NCBI RefSeq assembly: GCF_024748695.1
Contig: NZ_CP087176.1
Coordinates: forward strand, 4,891,501 to 4,955,500
Reading direction: 5' to 3'
Source: Pseudomonas sp. B21-040
Lineage (GTDB): Bacteria > Pseudomonadota > Gammaproteobacteria > Pseudomonadales > Pseudomonadaceae
Length of the DNA: 64,000 nt
Within the stretch, counting starts at the first letter, position 1. Every line of letters begins with the position of its first letter. The notes under the pieces were generated by a model. That model had not been told where the DNA came from, made no database searches, and saw only the letters and a program-made list of their open reading frames with translations. Below are positions 42,262 through 52,226 of the stretch, piece by piece. The position numbers and the translations under genes are program-made.

Positions 42262-43497
42262 TTATTGCGGGCTTTGCGGCGCGACTGCATCCGGCGCGGG
42301 CTCAGGTGCGGGAGCCGGCTCGGATTCAGGTGCAGGCGTCGGTGCAGGTGCAGTTTCTTGCGGTGCTACCGGGGGCATTGCCTCGGGATCGGGATCAGGC
42401 GAAGCCGCCGGAATCGGCGCCTCGGTATCCGACGTTTCGGCACTCGTCGCCTCAGGCGCAGGGATCGGCGCCGGGCTGGAGCGGTAATCGGCACGACGCT
42501 TGAGCTGGAACTCGCGCACCGCGTTGTTATGGGCGTCCAGGTCATCGGAGAACACATGGCTGCCATCGCCGCGCGCGACGAAGTACAGGCTGTTGCCTGC
42601 CACCGGGTTCAACGCGGCATGGATCGCTTCGCGGCCAACCATGGCAATCGGCGTCGGCGGCAACCCGGAGATCACATAAGTGTTGTACGGGGTCGCTTCC
42701 CTGAGATGGGCGCGGGTCAATTTGCCGCTGTAGCGATCACCCAGGCCGTAGATCACCGTCGGGTCGGTCTGCAGCAACATGCCGATCGCCATGCGGCGAA
42801 CGAAAACACCGGCAATCTGCCCGCGCTCCTGCGGCACGCCGGTTTCCTTTTCCACCAGCGAAGCCATGATCAGCGCTTGATAGGGTTCGGTGTATGGCAC
42901 GTCGGCGGCGCGTTGATCCCACTCTTTGGCAAGAACTTCGTCGAGGCGGTCATAGGCTTTTTTCAGCAGATCGACGTCGGTCATGCCACGCACAAACCGA
43001 TAGGTATCCGGGAAGAATCGACCTTCCGGGAAAATCCCGCGGTGACCGAGTTTCTCCATCACCTGGGTGTCGCTCAACCCGTCCAGGGTCTGTTCCAGTT
43101 TTTCGTCTTTGGCCAGGGCTGCGCGCACCTGACGAAAATTCCAGCCTTCGACCAGGGTCAGGCTGTACTGAACCATTTCCCCACGCTTCCACAGGTCGAT
43201 CAACCCCTCGACCGTCATGCCCGGCGTCATGCGGTATTCGCCGCTGTGCAATGGCTGTTTGGGGAGATTGAAGCGCCAGTAAACACGCAGCCAGAACGCG
43301 TCCTTGATGACGCCGTCGGCTTCGAGTCGATAGAAGGTGCGGGTGGGTGTCGTGCCTTTGGGCACTTCCAGCAATTTTTCCTGGGTGATGTTTAGCGGTT
43401 GTTCCAGCGCCGAATGAATTTTCCAGGCAGAAGCGCCCAGACACAGCCCCGCCAGTACCAATCCGGTTTCCAGCAGCAGCAAGAATTTACGTCTCAC
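42262..43497 (-). CDS. mltG: Endolytic murein transglycosylase MltG with Pro/Ala-rich tail
   Basis: This 411-residue protein has one N-terminal membrane anchor (about residues 5-25) and a YceG catalytic domain. The catalytic Glu lies in MASLVEKETGVPQERG, with the family motifs LLQTDPTVIYGLG and YNTYVISGLPPTPIAMVG. It cleaves nascent glycan strands and sets their length. The domain ends near residue 335. About 75 extra residues of Pro, Ala, Glu and Asp follow (PAPIPAPEATSAE..., ending APQSPQ), longer than in E. coli MltG (about 340 residues). It starts three bases after pabC. Confidence 0.94.
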   Translation of the reverse strand: MRRKFLLLLETGLVLAGLCLGASAWKIHSALEQPLNITQEKLLEVPKGTTPTRTFYRLEADGVIKDAFWLRVYWRFNLPKQPLHSGEYRMTPGMTVEGLIDLWKRGEMVQYSLTLVEGWNFRQVRAALAKDEKLEQTLDGLSDTQVMEKLGHRGIFPEGRFFPDTYRFVRGMTDVDLLKKAYDRLDEVLAKEWDQRAADVPYTEPYQALIMASLVEKETGVPQERGQIAGVFVRRMAIGMLLQTDPTVIYGLGDRYSGKLTRAHLREATPYNTYVISGLPPTPIAMVGREAIHAALNPVAGNSLYFVARGDGSHVFSDDLDAHNNAVREFQLKRRADYRSSPAPIPAPEATSAETSDTEAPIPAASPDPDPEAMPPVAPQETAPAPTPAPESEPAPAPEPAPDAVAPQSPQ

Positions 43498-43500
43498 GTA

Positions 43501-44316
43501 TCAAGCATCCAGTAGCGCGCGGGCAATGGTTTGGAGTTTACGGGTGAGCGGCCCAACCGGCCAGCTCAGCGCAGCATAGGCGCGCACCGGCCAAACGCCA
43601 TACACGCTGTTGCAGACAAAGACTTCATCGGCCCATTGCAGCTGTTCCAGCGTGATGTCAGTAATTTGTGTAGGAATTCCCGACGACTCGGCTTGAGACA
43701 ATAATTCCGCACGCATCACGCCAGCCACGCCACAGCGTTTCAAATCGGCCGTGATCAACACGCCATCCCGCACCAGGAACAGATTGCTGAACACTCCTTC
43801 AATGACACGCCCGGCCTGATCGAGCATCAAGCCTTCGGCATGTTCGGTGTCTTGCCATTCGGCACGGGCAATCACTTGCTCAAGACGGTTCAGGTGTTTG
43901 AGCCCGGCGAGCAGCGGTTGCCTGGACAGTCGTGTGGTGCAGGGGAACAGGCGAACGCCCTGCTCTGCATGAACAGCCGGATAAGCAGCAGGAGGATTGC
44001 CTTGCATAATACGTCGGGCCTGGGCCGAAGGATCGGGGGCGTAACCACGCAGGCTGTCGCCGCGCGTGAGGATGAGCTTGAGCACGCCCTCACCCAATGT
44101 GGCGGCGTAGGCCAACAGTTCGTTGCGGATCAGTTCGTGATTGGCGGTGATAGCCAGCCGCGTGCAACCTTGCGCCAAACGCGCCAGATGCCGGTCCAGC
44201 AACAGCGGTTGCCCACCATGCACGGCAATGGTCTCAAACAGACCATCGCCGTAAGCCAGGCCGCGATCCTTCAGCGGCAGAGCGTCAGCCGGCTGACCGT
44301 CGACCCAGCTCTCCAT
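43501..44316 (-). CDS. pabC: Aminodeoxychorismate lyase
   Basis: PabC (271 residues) is a fold-type IV PLP enzyme that makes 4-aminobenzoate for folate. The PLP Lys is in LAGLKHLNRLEQVIARAEW. EGVFSNLFLVRDGVLITADLKRCGVAGVMR shows the cofactor phosphate-binding region. The N-terminal WVDGQPADALPLKDRGLAYGDGLFETI is typical. Its ATG overlaps the fabF stop codon by one base (TGATG), so the genes are translationally coupled. Confidence 0.94.
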   Translation of the reverse strand: MESWVDGQPADALPLKDRGLAYGDGLFETIAVHGGQPLLLDRHLARLAQGCTRLAITANHELIRNELLAYAATLGEGVLKLILTRGDSLRGYAPDPSAQARRIMQGNPPAAYPAVHAEQGVRLFPCTTRLSRQPLLAGLKHLNRLEQVIARAEWQDTEHAEGLMLDQAGRVIEGVFSNLFLVRDGVLITADLKRCGVAGVMRAELLSQAESSGIPTQITDITLEQLQWADEVFVCNSVYGVWPVRAYAALSWPVGPLTRKLQTIARALLDA

Positions 44317-45560
44317 CAGTCAGCGAACCGACGGAACACCAAAGAGCCATTGGTCCCGCCAAACCCGAAGGAGTTCGACAGCACCACATCGATGTCCATG
44401 TTGCGCGCAGTGTGCGGCACGAAATCGAGGTCACAGCCTTCGTCCGGCTCATCGAGGTTGATGGTGGGCGGCGCTACCTGGCTGTTGATCGCCAGCACGC
44501 TGAAGATCGCTTCGACTGCACCCGCCGCACCCAACAGGTGACCGGTCATGGATTTGGTCGAACTGACTGCCAGCTTGTAGGCGTGATCGCCAAACACCGA
44601 CTTGATTGCACAGGCTTCAGCCAGGTCACCGGCCGACGTCGAGGTACCGTGGGCATTGATGTACTGAACCTGATCGGCATTGACCTTGGCATCGCGCAGG
44701 GCATTGGTGATGCAACGTGCGGCACCCGCACCGTCCGCCGGTGGCGAGGTCATGTGGTAAGCATCGCCACTGGTGCCAAAGCCGATCAACTCGGCATAGA
44801 TGGTCGCGCCACGCGCCTTGGCGTGTTCCAGCTCTTCGAGCACCAGAGCACCGGCACCGTCGGACAACACGAAGCCATCACGGCCTTTGTCCCAAGGACG
44901 GCTGGCACGGGTCGGTTCGTCGTTGCGGGTCGACAGCGCACGGGAGGCACCAAAGCCGCCCATGCCCAAACCGCATGCCGCCATTTCGGCGCCGCCGGCA
45001 ATCATCACGTCAGCTTCGTCATACATGATGTTGCGAGCAGCCATGCCGATGCAGTGCGTACCGGTGGTACACGCTGTGGCGATGGCGTAGTTAGGCCCCT
45101 GTACACCCAGGTGGATGGACAGAAAACCGGAAATCATATTGATGATCGAGCCAGGCACGAAAAACGGAGAAATCCTTCGTGGGCCAGAGTCATGCAGAGT
45201 GCGGCTGGTTTCTTCGATGTTGGTCAGACCGCCAATACCCGAACCCATGGCCACGCCGATGCGCTCGCGATTGGCATCGGTGACTTCAAGACCTGCGTTA
45301 CGCACAGCCTGAAAACCTGCGGCCAGACCGTATTGAATAAACAGGTCGAGCTTGCGAGCTTCCTTGACCGACAGGTATTCCTCGACATTGAAGCCCTTTA
45401 CCGAGCCGCCAAAACGGGTGGAATAGGCAGAAAGGTCGGTGTGTTCGATCAGACCAATGCCACTGCGGCCAGCCAGAATGCCCTGCCAACTGCTCGGCAC
45501 ATCCGTGCCCAGTGGCGACAACATACCCATACCGGTGACTACGACGCGTCTACGCGACAC
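44316..45560 (-). CDS. fabF: Beta-ketoacyl-ACP synthase II
   Basis: FabF (414 residues) condenses malonyl-ACP with acyl-ACP during chain elongation. The Cys-His-His triad is visible in [24 protein letters not shown] and [11 protein letters not shown]. The N-terminus [18 protein letters not shown] and the C-terminal [15 protein letters not shown] match FabF, not FabB. It follows acpP by 109 bases that include an intrinsic terminator, so its level relative to acpP is presumably set by partial readthrough. Confidence 0.96.
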   Translation of the reverse strand: MSRRRVVVTGMGMLSPLGTDVPSSWQGILAGRSGIGLIEHTDLSAYSTRFGGSVKGFNVEEYLSVKEARKLDLFIQYGLAAGFQAVRNAGLEVTDANRERIGVAMGSGIGGLTNIEETSRTLHDSGPRRISPFFVPGSIINMISGFLSIHLGVQGPNYAIATACTTGTHCIGMAARNIMYDEADVMIAGGAEMAACGLGMGGFGASRALSTRNDEPTRASRPWDKGRDGFVLSDGAGALVLEELEHAKARGATIYAELIGFGTSGDAYHMTSPPADGAGAARCITNALRDAKVNADQVQYINAHGTSTSAGDLAEACAIKSVFGDHAYKLAVSSTKSMTGHLLGAAGAVEAIFSVLAINSQVAPPTINLDEPDEGCDLDFVPHTARNMDIDVVLSNSFGFGGTNGSLVFRRFAD

Positions 45561-45604
45561 AGCACTCTCCTTTTTTCAAATGACGACTTTGCATCAGGCC
45601 TAAA

Positions 45605-45642
45605 GAAAAAACCGCACGCCGTGATGGCAGTGCGGTTTTTCC
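45605..45642 (-). terminator. Terminator/attenuator between acpP and fabF
   Basis: On the minus strand AAAAACCGCAC / GTGCGGTTTTTT forms an 11-base stem followed by a T-run, 28 bases after the acpP stop codon. It would give excess acpP message over fabF. Confidence 0.85.
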
Positions 45643-45669
45643 ATGACAGCAAGCAACGATTACAAGCTA

Positions 45670-45906
45670 TTAAGCCTGGTGGTTAGTAACGTAATCGATT
45701 GCGGCTTGTACAGTAGTGATCTTCTCAGCTTCTTCGTCAGGGATTTCGGTCTCGAATTCCTCTTCCAGAGCCATCACCAGCTCAACGGTGTCAAGGGAGT
45801 CGGCACCCAGGTCTTCAACGAAGGAAGCAGTGTTAACCACTTCTTCTTCTTTAACGCCCAGTTGCTCAGCAACGATTTTCTTGACGCGCTCTTCGATGGT
45901 GCTCAT
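45670..45906 (-). CDS. acpP: Acyl carrier protein
   Basis: AcpP (78 residues, strongly acidic) carries growing acyl chains on 4'-phosphopantetheine attached to Ser37 in the motif [12 protein letters not shown]. Sequence and length are standard. AGGAG lies ten bases before the ATG. It has its own promoter and terminator, as expected for a very abundant protein. Confidence 0.98.
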   Translation of the reverse strand: MSTIEERVKKIVAEQLGVKEEEVVNTASFVEDLGADSLDTVELVMALEEEFETEIPDEEAEKITTVQAAIDYVTNHQA

Positions 45907-45958
45907 ACCTTGTTTTCACTCCTAATGGACAAATTCAGGCAGCTGGCCAGTGGGTAAG

Positions 45959-45986
45959 TGTATAGAAAGACTTTTCAGCTTTTCAA
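45959..45986 (-). promoter_or_regulatory. Candidate acpP promoter
   Basis: On the minus strand TTGAAA, 16 bases, then TATACA gives a good sigma-70 promoter; transcription would start near 45952, about 46 bases before the acpP start codon. Confidence 0.6.
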
Positions 45987-46097
45987 CTGAAAGCTTCACT
46001 CCTCAAACCCGACAGCCCTCTGCCTATAAATAGATTGCAGCTTTATAACGGATTTTAGACAGCTCGTATGACATTTTTTTGAAGCGATCCGTCACAT

Positions 46098-46841
46098 TTA
46101 ACTCATGTACATCCCGCCGTTCACCGGGATTGTAGCCCCAGTAACGTAAGCCGCACCGTCGGATGCAAGAAAAGCGACCACAGACGCGATCTCTTGTGCT
46201 TGCCCCAGACGGCCCAGCGGAATTTGCGTCTGCAAGGCTTCACGCTGTGCCTCGGGCAGTTCGCGGGTCATGTCGGTATCGATGAACCCTGGGGCCACCG
46301 AGTTTACCGTAATCGACCGCGAACCGACTTCACGTGCCAGTGCACGACTGAAACCTTCCAGACCGGCCTTGGCGGCTGCGTAGTTTACTTGGCCAGCGTT
46401 GCCCATGGCACCCACTACCGAGCCAATACTGATAATTCGTCCCCAACGGGCTTTGGTCATACCGCGCAAAACGCCCTTGGACAGGCGGAACAGACTGTTC
46501 AGGTTGGTATCGACGACATCATGCCACTCGTCGTCTTTCATGCGCATCATCAGGTTATCGCGGGTGATACCGGCATTGTTGACCAGGATCGCCGGCGCAC
46601 CGAACTGTGCCGTGATCTCTGCCAGCACCGCGGCAACGGATTCGTCGCTGGTGACATTGAGTTCCAGACCGGTGCCTTGAACGCCGTTTTCCTTCAGGTT
46701 GGCGGCAATACGCTCGGCACCCGAGGCAGAGGTCGCAGTGCCGATAACGATGGCACCCTGACGACCCAGTTCCAGGGCGATAGCCTGGCCGATACCGCGG
46801 CTCGCACCGGTGACCAGTGCAACTTTACCTTGCAGACTCAT
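46098..46841 (-). CDS. fabG: 3-oxoacyl-ACP reductase
   Basis: FabG (247 residues) is the NADPH-dependent SDR of fatty-acid elongation. The glycine motif is VTGASRGIGQAIA, NNAGITRDNLMMRMKDDEW is the FabG hallmark, and the catalytic Ser and YxxxK are in ISIGSVVGAMG and NYAAAKAG. The ATG at 46841 (MSLQGKVALVTGASRG) was chosen; a longer frame enters the fabD-fabG spacer. It begins 16 bases after fabD. Confidence 0.96.
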   Translation of the reverse strand: MSLQGKVALVTGASRGIGQAIALELGRQGAIVIGTATSASGAERIAANLKENGVQGTGLELNVTSDESVAAVLAEITAQFGAPAILVNNAGITRDNLMMRMKDDEWHDVVDTNLNSLFRLSKGVLRGMTKARWGRIISIGSVVGAMGNAGQVNYAAAKAGLEGFSRALAREVGSRSITVNSVAPGFIDTDMTRELPEAQREALQTQIPLGRLGQAQEIASVVAFLASDGAAYVTGATIPVNGGMYMS

Positions 46842-46857
46842 GCAAGTTTCTCCTGAT

Positions 46858-47796
46858 TCAGGCCTGCGCTGCACGGGCGGCAGCGAAAGCGTCTGGGGTA
46901 TTGAGGTTGGATGTCGATACGCCTTCGGCGCAGCGTTTGTTCAGGCCGGCCAGCACTTTGCCAGGTCCGCATTCGACCAGATTGGTCGCGCCCTTGGCTG
47001 CCAGCGCCTGGACCGATTCGACCCAGCGTACAGGCTTGTAGAGCTGCTCAAGCAGATCGCGCTTGAGGGTTTCCAGATCGGCCGGCACATCGGCACTGAC
47101 GTTCTGGACCACAGGAATCTGCGGCACCTGCCAGTCGATCGCGGCGATCGACGCAGCGAAACGCTCGGCGGCCGGGCGCATCAGTTCGCAGTGGGACGGC
47201 ACACTGACCGGCAACGGCATGGCGCGCTTGGCACCACGAGCCTTGCAGCCTTCAATGGCACGCTCGACCGCGGCCTTGGCACCGGCGATAACCACTTGGC
47301 CCGGGGAGTTGAAATTCACCGCACTGACCACTTCGCCTTGCGCCGCTTCGGCACAGGCTGCCAGCACGTCAGCATCGTCCAGACCGAGGATAGCGGCCAT
47401 GCCGCCCTGCCCGGCCGGAACGGCTTCTTGCATCAGCTTACCCCGGGTTTCAACCAGCTTCACCGCGTCGCCCAGACTCAAGCTGCCCGCAGCGACCAGG
47501 GCGCTGTATTCGCCCAGGCTGTGACCGGCAACATAACCCGGACGCGCGCCACCTTCAGCCAGCCACAGACGCCACAAGGCGATCGAGGCGGTCAGAATGG
47601 CCGGTTGGGTTTTATCGGTTTGATTGAGTTGCTCTTCCGGCCCTTGCTGGGTCAGCGCCCACAGGTCGTAACCCAGGGCATCGGAAGCTTCTTTGAATGT
47701 TTCGAGGACAACCGGATGTTGCGCGCCCAACTCGGCCAGCATGCCGAGGGACTGCGAACCCTGTCCTGGAAAGACGAATGCGAGGGAAGCAGACAT
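46858..47796 (-). CDS. fabD: Malonyl-CoA:ACP transacylase
   Basis: FabD (312 residues) loads malonyl groups on ACP. The active-site Ser lies in VAGHSLGEYSALVAAG, with the oxyanion Gln in FPGQGSQSLGM, the conserved Arg region near VETRGKLMQEAVPAGQGGMAAILGL and the catalytic His in PVSVPSHCELM. It lies between plsX (126 bases upstream in transcription) and fabG (16 bases downstream). Confidence 0.97.
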   Translation of the reverse strand: MSASLAFVFPGQGSQSLGMLAELGAQHPVVLETFKEASDALGYDLWALTQQGPEEQLNQTDKTQPAILTASIALWRLWLAEGGARPGYVAGHSLGEYSALVAAGSLSLGDAVKLVETRGKLMQEAVPAGQGGMAAILGLDDADVLAACAEAAQGEVVSAVNFNSPGQVVIAGAKAAVERAIEGCKARGAKRAMPLPVSVPSHCELMRPAAERFAASIAAIDWQVPQIPVVQNVSADVPADLETLKRDLLEQLYKPVRWVESVQALAAKGATNLVECGPGKVLAGLNKRCAEGVSTSNLNTPDAFAAARAAQA

Positions 47797-47922
47797 GTAA
47801 CAAGCCCCTAATGATCTTGTCGTCGGAGAATTGACGTCCCGCTATGGGGGACGCAAGAAACTGACAGTTGGATGGCCAAATGAACTGAGCGGTCACATTT
47901 AAGCATTGTCCGACGAAAACAC

Positions 47923-48933
47923 CTAAAGCAACAAATCCTCCAGCCGACCGTGAATACGCTCCGGCAGGTTTTCCTGAATCTCGATCAGTGCTCGGGAAAT
48001 GGCGCTCTGGAACCCCTGAACCCCGGCCGATCCGTGACTTTTCACGACAATTCCTTGCAACCCGAGAAAGCTTGCACCGTTGTGCCGGGCGGGCGCCAGA
48101 TCGGCTTGCAGGCGCTTCATCAACGGCAGCGCCAGGGCGCCGACCAATTTCGAGGCGAGGTTTTGCCTGAACAGCGCTTCAATGCGCCCGGCAATCATGG
48201 TCGCCAGACCTTCGCTGGATTTAAGCAGGATATTGCCGACAAAACCGTCACACACCACCACATCGGCCTCGCCACGGTACAAGCCGTCACCTTCGACAAA
48301 ACCGATGTAATTGATGCCACGGGCCGCCTGCAACAAAGTGGCGGCCAGCTTGACCTGCTGATTGCCCTTGATGTCTTCGGTGCCGATGTTCAGCAGCGCC
48401 ACACGCGGCCGGACAATACCGAGCGTTTCGGCCGCCACCGACCCCATGACCGCGAACTGCAGCAAGTGCTCGGCGCTGCAATCGACGTTGGCGCCCAGAT
48501 CGAGTAACTGGCAATAACCCTTCTGAGTCGGAATCGCCGCCACCATCGCCGGACGATCAATACCCGGCAAGGTTTTGAGCACAAACCGCGACAACGCCAT
48601 CAGCGCACCGGTATTGCCAGCGCTGACACAGGCCTGAACCTTGCCATCGCGCAATAACTCGAGCGCCACGCGCATCGACGAGTCGGGCTTGCCGCGCAGG
48701 GCCTGCGCAGGCTTCTCGTCCATGGTGATGACTTCAGACGCAGGCACAATCGACAGGCGCGAGCGATCCACAGCCGACTGGCCAGAGAGCAATTCTTCAA
48801 GAAGAGAGGGTTGACCGACGAGGGTCAGGTGCAGCGAGGGTGTTGCAGACAGGCAAGCAAGGCTGGCCTGAACAATGCTGCGGGGACCGAAGTCCCCGCC
48901 CATTGCGTCAATCGCGATGACTTGAGCAGACAA
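47923..48933 (-). CDS. plsX: Phosphate acyltransferase PlsX
   Basis: PlsX (336 residues) converts acyl-ACP to acyl-phosphate for phospholipid synthesis. [22 protein letters not shown] is the typical N-terminus, and [35 protein letters not shown] and [11 protein letters not shown] are conserved. It follows rpmF by three bases, the arrangement known from many gammaproteobacteria where ribosomal protein and lipid genes share an operon. Confidence 0.96.
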   Translation of the reverse strand: MSAQVIAIDAMGGDFGPRSIVQASLACLSATPSLHLTLVGQPSLLEELLSGQSAVDRSRLSIVPASEVITMDEKPAQALRGKPDSSMRVALELLRDGKVQACVSAGNTGALMALSRFVLKTLPGIDRPAMVAAIPTQKGYCQLLDLGANVDCSAEHLLQFAVMGSVAAETLGIVRPRVALLNIGTEDIKGNQQVKLAATLLQAARGINYIGFVEGDGLYRGEADVVVCDGFVGNILLKSSEGLATMIAGRIEALFRQNLASKLVGALALPLMKRLQADLAPARHNGASFLGLQGIVVKSHGSAGVQGFQSAISRALIEIQENLPERIHGRLEDLLL

Positions 48934-48936
48934 GGA

Positions 48937-49119
48937 TTACTCGTCAGCGCCCTTGTCGATCACTTTACGACCACGGTATACGCCTTCTGGCGATACGTGG
49001 TGACGCAGGTGAACTTCACCGGTGGTTTTTTCTACAGACAGGGTGCTAGCCTCGAGAGCGTCGTGCGAACGGCGCATGTCACGGGCAGAGCGGGATTTTT
49101 TGTTCTGCTGAACAGCCAT
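48937..49119 (-). CDS. rpmF: 50S ribosomal protein L32
   Basis: L32 (60 residues) is basic and begins [22 protein letters not shown]. The C-x2-C zinc ribbon found in some bacterial L32 proteins is absent, as usual for Pseudomonas. It is the second gene of the yceD-rpmF-plsX-fab unit, 13 bases after yceD. Confidence 0.97.
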
Positions 49120-49132
49120 AATTGATTAACTC

Positions 49133-49660
49133 CTAAACGTTTGGGTCACGCTTTAACTGCGCCAATACACTGAACGGGTTGGACCGCGTTACCTCGTCCT
49201 CGCTCGGTTCGGGCTCATCGAGACCCGCCGGCTGCTGGCATTCTTCCGGATGATGAGCAGGCACAATGGGCAAGGCGAGCAGAAGCTCCTCCTCGATCAG
49301 TGACTGCAGATCCAAAGGATCTTCGCCCAGTTCCAGCACGTCATAACCTTTCGGCAACGACTGGGTATTCGCACCCTCCTTCACCACAGCATAACTGCAT
49401 TCGCTATGGATCGGCAGGGTGACCAGCTCAAGACAACGCTGGCAAACCATTTTGACTTCGGTGTCGATAAAGCTGTGGATGACCACAGATTTACGTTCAT
49501 CTCGTTCAAAAACGAATTTAGCCTGCACCGTACCGACAGTATCGGAAAGCGGGTCGCAGAGTCTCTCCAAATCGGCCAGCAGCAGTTCACCTTGAAGGGT
49601 GGTGCCACGGTCAGCCAATTTGCGCGGGTCAACGTGAGGTGGAATCGGGTCATTCAACAT
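49133..49660 (-). CDS. yceD: YceD/DUF177 family protein
   Basis: This 175-residue protein is of the DUF177/YceD family, always next to rpmF. The conserved Cys region is MVCQRCLELV, followed by CSYAVVKEG and the acidic LGEDPLDLQSLIEEELLLALPIVPAHHPEEC. Relatives are linked to 23S rRNA or ribosome assembly in bacteria and plants. It is the first gene of the rpmF-plsX-fab chain and is divergent from maf. Confidence 0.93.
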   Translation of the reverse strand: MLNDPIPPHVDPRKLADRGTTLQGELLLADLERLCDPLSDTVGTVQAKFVFERDERKSVVIHSFIDTEVKMVCQRCLELVTLPIHSECSYAVVKEGANTQSLPKGYDVLELGEDPLDLQSLIEEELLLALPIVPAHHPEECQQPAGLDEPEPSEDEVTRSNPFSVLAQLKRDPNV

Positions 49661-49766
49661 AGGCGCAGCATTATAGGGATGCCCCCGGCCATGTCAAAGG
49701 AAATTCAGCCCTGTCCGTCACTTGCAAGCCTCCGCTAGAATCCGGACCTGACTTTTGGAGTTGCGC

Positions 49767-50345
49767 ATGCTGCCTTTACTACTCGCTTCAAGCTCGGTGT
49801 ATCGCCGGGAATTACTGGCCCGCCTGCAGCTGCCATTCACCTGCAGCTCGCCGGATATCGACGAAAACCATCGTCCGGGCGAGCCCGCCATTGAACTGGT
49901 CAAGCGCCTCGCCAAAGAAAAAGCCCTGGCACTGATGGGCAGCCATACCGCTCACCTAATCATCGGCTCCGACCAGGTCGCGGTACTCGGCGAGCGGATT
50001 ATCGGCAAACCCCACACCTTCGAAAAGGCCCGCGAGCAATTGCTGGCCGCCAGCGGTGCCAGCGTGACCTTCCTGACCGGCCTGGCGCTGCTCAACAGCC
50101 AGACAGGCGAATGCCAGGTTGATTGCGTGCCGTTCACCGTGCACATGCGCACGCTGGATCAGGCGCGCATCGAACGCTACCTGCGCGCCGAGCAGCCCTA
50201 CGACTGCGCTGGCAGCTTCAAGGCGGAAGGCTTGGGGGTGAGTCTGTTTCAAAGCACAGAAGGCCCTGACGCTACCAGCCTGATCGGCCTGCCACTGATC
50301 CGCCTGATCGATATGTTGCTGGCCGAAGGCGTGCAAATACCCTGA
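49767..50345 (+). CDS. Maf family nucleotide pyrophosphatase (YceF-type)
   Basis: This 192-residue Maf protein removes pyrophosphate from non-canonical or modified nucleoside triphosphates. LLLASSSVYRRELLARLQL is the substrate-loop start, with SPDIDENHRPGE, IIGSDQVAVLGERIIGKPH and AGSFKAEGLGVSLFQSTEGPD following. The form of the EGP motif and the SPDIDE region resemble the m7GTP-specific YceF subgroup more than the dTTP-specific group. The ATG at 49767 has GGAG five to eight bases upstream; a TTG at 49755 was rejected. It is divergent from yceD. Confidence 0.92.
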   Translation: MLPLLLASSSVYRRELLARLQLPFTCSSPDIDENHRPGEPAIELVKRLAKEKALALMGSHTAHLIIGSDQVAVLGERIIGKPHTFEKAREQLLAASGASVTFLTGLALLNSQTGECQVDCVPFTVHMRTLDQARIERYLRAEQPYDCAGSFKAEGLGVSLFQSTEGPDATSLIGLPLIRLIDMLLAEGVQIP

Positions 50346-50357
50346 CCACCACAATCG

Positions 50358-50490
50358 TGTAGCGGCTGGCGAAGCCTGCGTTCGAGTGCGCAGCGCTCGC
50401 CAAACCATATGCCGCGACCTGCCAGGCAAACCGCGAAATCCGGATTTGCGAGCGCTACGCACTCGAACGCAGGCTTCGCCAGCTGCTACA
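50358..50490. repeat. REP-type long inverted repeat (TGTAGCGGCTGGCGAAGC variant)
   Basis: TGTAGCGGCTGGCGAAGCCT at the left and AGGCTTCGCCAGCTGCTACA at the right, with a matching CGAGTGCGCAGCGCTCGC inner arm, form long near-perfect arms. It lies between the convergent maf and sohB genes. Confidence 0.85.
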
Positions 50491-50505
50491 GAGACCGCAC
50501 AGGTA

Positions 50506-50537
50506 TTAAAAAACCGGCCACCTGGGCCGGTTTTTAA
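50506..50537. terminator. Bidirectional terminator between maf and sohB
   Basis: AAAACCGGCC-acctg-GGCCGGTTTTT forms a strong stem with A and T tracts on both sides, 13 bases from the sohB stop codon. Confidence 0.88.
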
Positions 50538-50549
50538 TGCCAAAGGAGA

Positions 50550-51539
50550 TCAGCGCATTGATGGACCGTGAAACCCCATCCACATCGCCAATTGCTCCGC
50601 AACGCTGGCACCGAGCCTCTTCGAGAAGCGATCGAACGGCGATTCCTGAACAGTGAAGTCCACCAGTTCTTTCTCGCCAATCACATCACGCGCCACAGAA
50701 CTGGCATTACCCAGGCCATCGATCAACCCCAGCGGCAACGCCTGCTCACCATTCCAGACCAGCCCGGAGAACAACTCCGGATGCTCTTTGTCCTTGAGAC
50801 GATCGCCACGCCCCTTCTTCACGCTGTTGATGAACTGCTGGTGCGTGGTGTCCAGCACACCCTGCCAGAACTGAGTTTCCTCAGGCTTCTGCGGCTGGAA
50901 CGGATCGAGGAACGACTTGTGCTCACCCGAGGTATAGGTGCGACGTTCGACACCCAGCTTCTCCATGGTACCGACAAAACCATAGCCGGCCGCCGTCACA
51001 CCAATGGAACCCACCAGGCTCGCCTTGTCGGCGTAGATCTGATCCGCCGCACTGGCGATGTAGTAAGCACCGGAAGCCCCCAGATCCGAAATCACCGCAT
51101 ACACCTTGGTATCCGGATGCAGGCCACGCAGGCGGACGATTTCGTCATACACATAACCCGACTGCACCGGACTGCCGCCCGGGCTGTTGATGCGCAGCAC
51201 GATACCTTTGACTTTCTCGTCCTCAAAGGCAGCACGCAGGCTGCCGACGATATTGTCAGCACTGGCCGGCTCCTTGTCGGCGATCATGCCCGTCACATCG
51301 ATCAATGCCGTGTAGTTGGTGCTGCGGGTCGCACTCTTTTCCATGTCCATCAGCGGCGTAAACAGGATCAGCGCGACAAACAGGTACACGAAGGTCAGCA
51401 GCTTGAAGAATATCCCCCAGCGGCGAGACCTGCGTTGTTCCTGCACACCCGCCAGCAGAGTCTTTTCCAGCAGCTTCCAGCTTTTCTCGTCACCGCTCTG
51501 CGCACTCGACTTGTCAGGCGCCTTCCATTCGTCGGTCAT
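50550..51539 (-). CDS. S49 family signal-peptide peptidase-like serine protease
   Basis: This 329-residue protein has one membrane anchor at about residues 40-65 and a periplasmic S49 protease domain. The nucleophile Ser is in DLGASGAYYIAS and the Lys base in ADKASLVGSIGVTAAG. GIVLRINSPGGSPVQSGYV is the substrate-binding strand. At this length it is the short SppA 36K form, which assembles as an oligomer to degrade signal peptides and other membrane-released peptides. It lies 24 bases after the HAD phosphatase gene on the same strand. Confidence 0.92.
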   Translation of the reverse strand: MTDEWKAPDKSSAQSGDEKSWKLLEKTLLAGVQEQRRSRRWGIFFKLLTFVYLFVALILFTPLMDMEKSATRSTNYTALIDVTGMIADKEPASADNIVGSLRAAFEDEKVKGIVLRINSPGGSPVQSGYVYDEIVRLRGLHPDTKVYAVISDLGASGAYYIASAADQIYADKASLVGSIGVTAAGYGFVGTMEKLGVERRTYTSGEHKSFLDPFQPQKPEETQFWQGVLDTTHQQFINSVKKGRGDRLKDKEHPELFSGLVWNGEQALPLGLIDGLGNASSVARDVIGEKELVDFTVQESPFDRFSKRLGASVAEQLAMWMGFHGPSMR

Positions 51540-51563
51540 GACATCTACCCCAGCAAAAACCTG

Positions 51564-52226
51564 TTAAGCCCGCTGATTCAGCCAGGCATGCAATTCTGAA
51601 AAACGATCAATGGCCAGCGCCGGCCCGAACACTTTCAGCGCCTCGATCGATTGCGCGCCATAGCTGACTGCAACCGAATCCATGCCGGCGTTGCGCGCCA
51701 TCTGCAAGTCGAAGGACGAATCGCCGACCATCAACGCTTGCTCAGGGCGAACCTCGCAGTGGGCGAGAATCTGCTCAAGCATCAGCGGATGAGGCTTGCT
51801 CGCGGTTTCGTCGGCGGCACGGGTAATGTCGAAATAGTCCTCCCACCCGTGAGACTTCAGCACCCGATCCAGCCCGCGACGCGCCTTGCCGGTCGCCACA
51901 GCCAAATGATACCCCTCGGCACGGAACGCCTCCATCGACTCGACGACCCCCTCGAACAACGGCGAAGGCACCGCCTCCGAAGCGATGTAGTGATCGGCAT
52001 AGTGCTGACGAAACGCTACCAGTTCGGCGTCGCCAATCTCGGGATACAGGGTGCGAATCGCTTCCGGCAAACCGAGACCGATGATGCCCTTGACGGCAAA
52101 GTCGTCACGCAACGGATACCCGGAGCGTTCGGAAGCGACATGCATCGCCTCGACAATCCGACCGATGGAATCAGCCAATGTGCCATCCCAATCGAAGATC
52201 AGCAGCTTGTAATCAGAGGGGCGCAC
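51564..52226 (-). CDS. HAD family phosphatase (phosphoglycolate-phosphatase-like)
   Basis: This 220-residue HAD hydrolase has the nucleophile motif [10 protein letters not shown], a helical cap, motif II in [15 protein letters not shown] and motif IV in [15 protein letters not shown]. The sequence resembles the Gph/PGP group, although the substrate has not been defined for this locus. It overlaps rluC by 14 bases and is probably cotranscribed with rluC and the S49 protease gene. Confidence 0.9.
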   Translation of the reverse strand: MRPSDYKLLIFDWDGTLADSIGRIVEAMHVASERSGYPLRDDFAVKGIIGLGLPEAIRTLYPEIGDAELVAFRQHYADHYIASEAVPSPLFEGVVESMEAFRAEGYHLAVATGKARRGLDRVLKSHGWEDYFDITRAADETASKPHPLMLEQILAHCEVRPEQALMVGDSSFDLQMARNAGMDSVAVSYGAQSIEALKVFGPALAIDRFSELHAWLNQRA

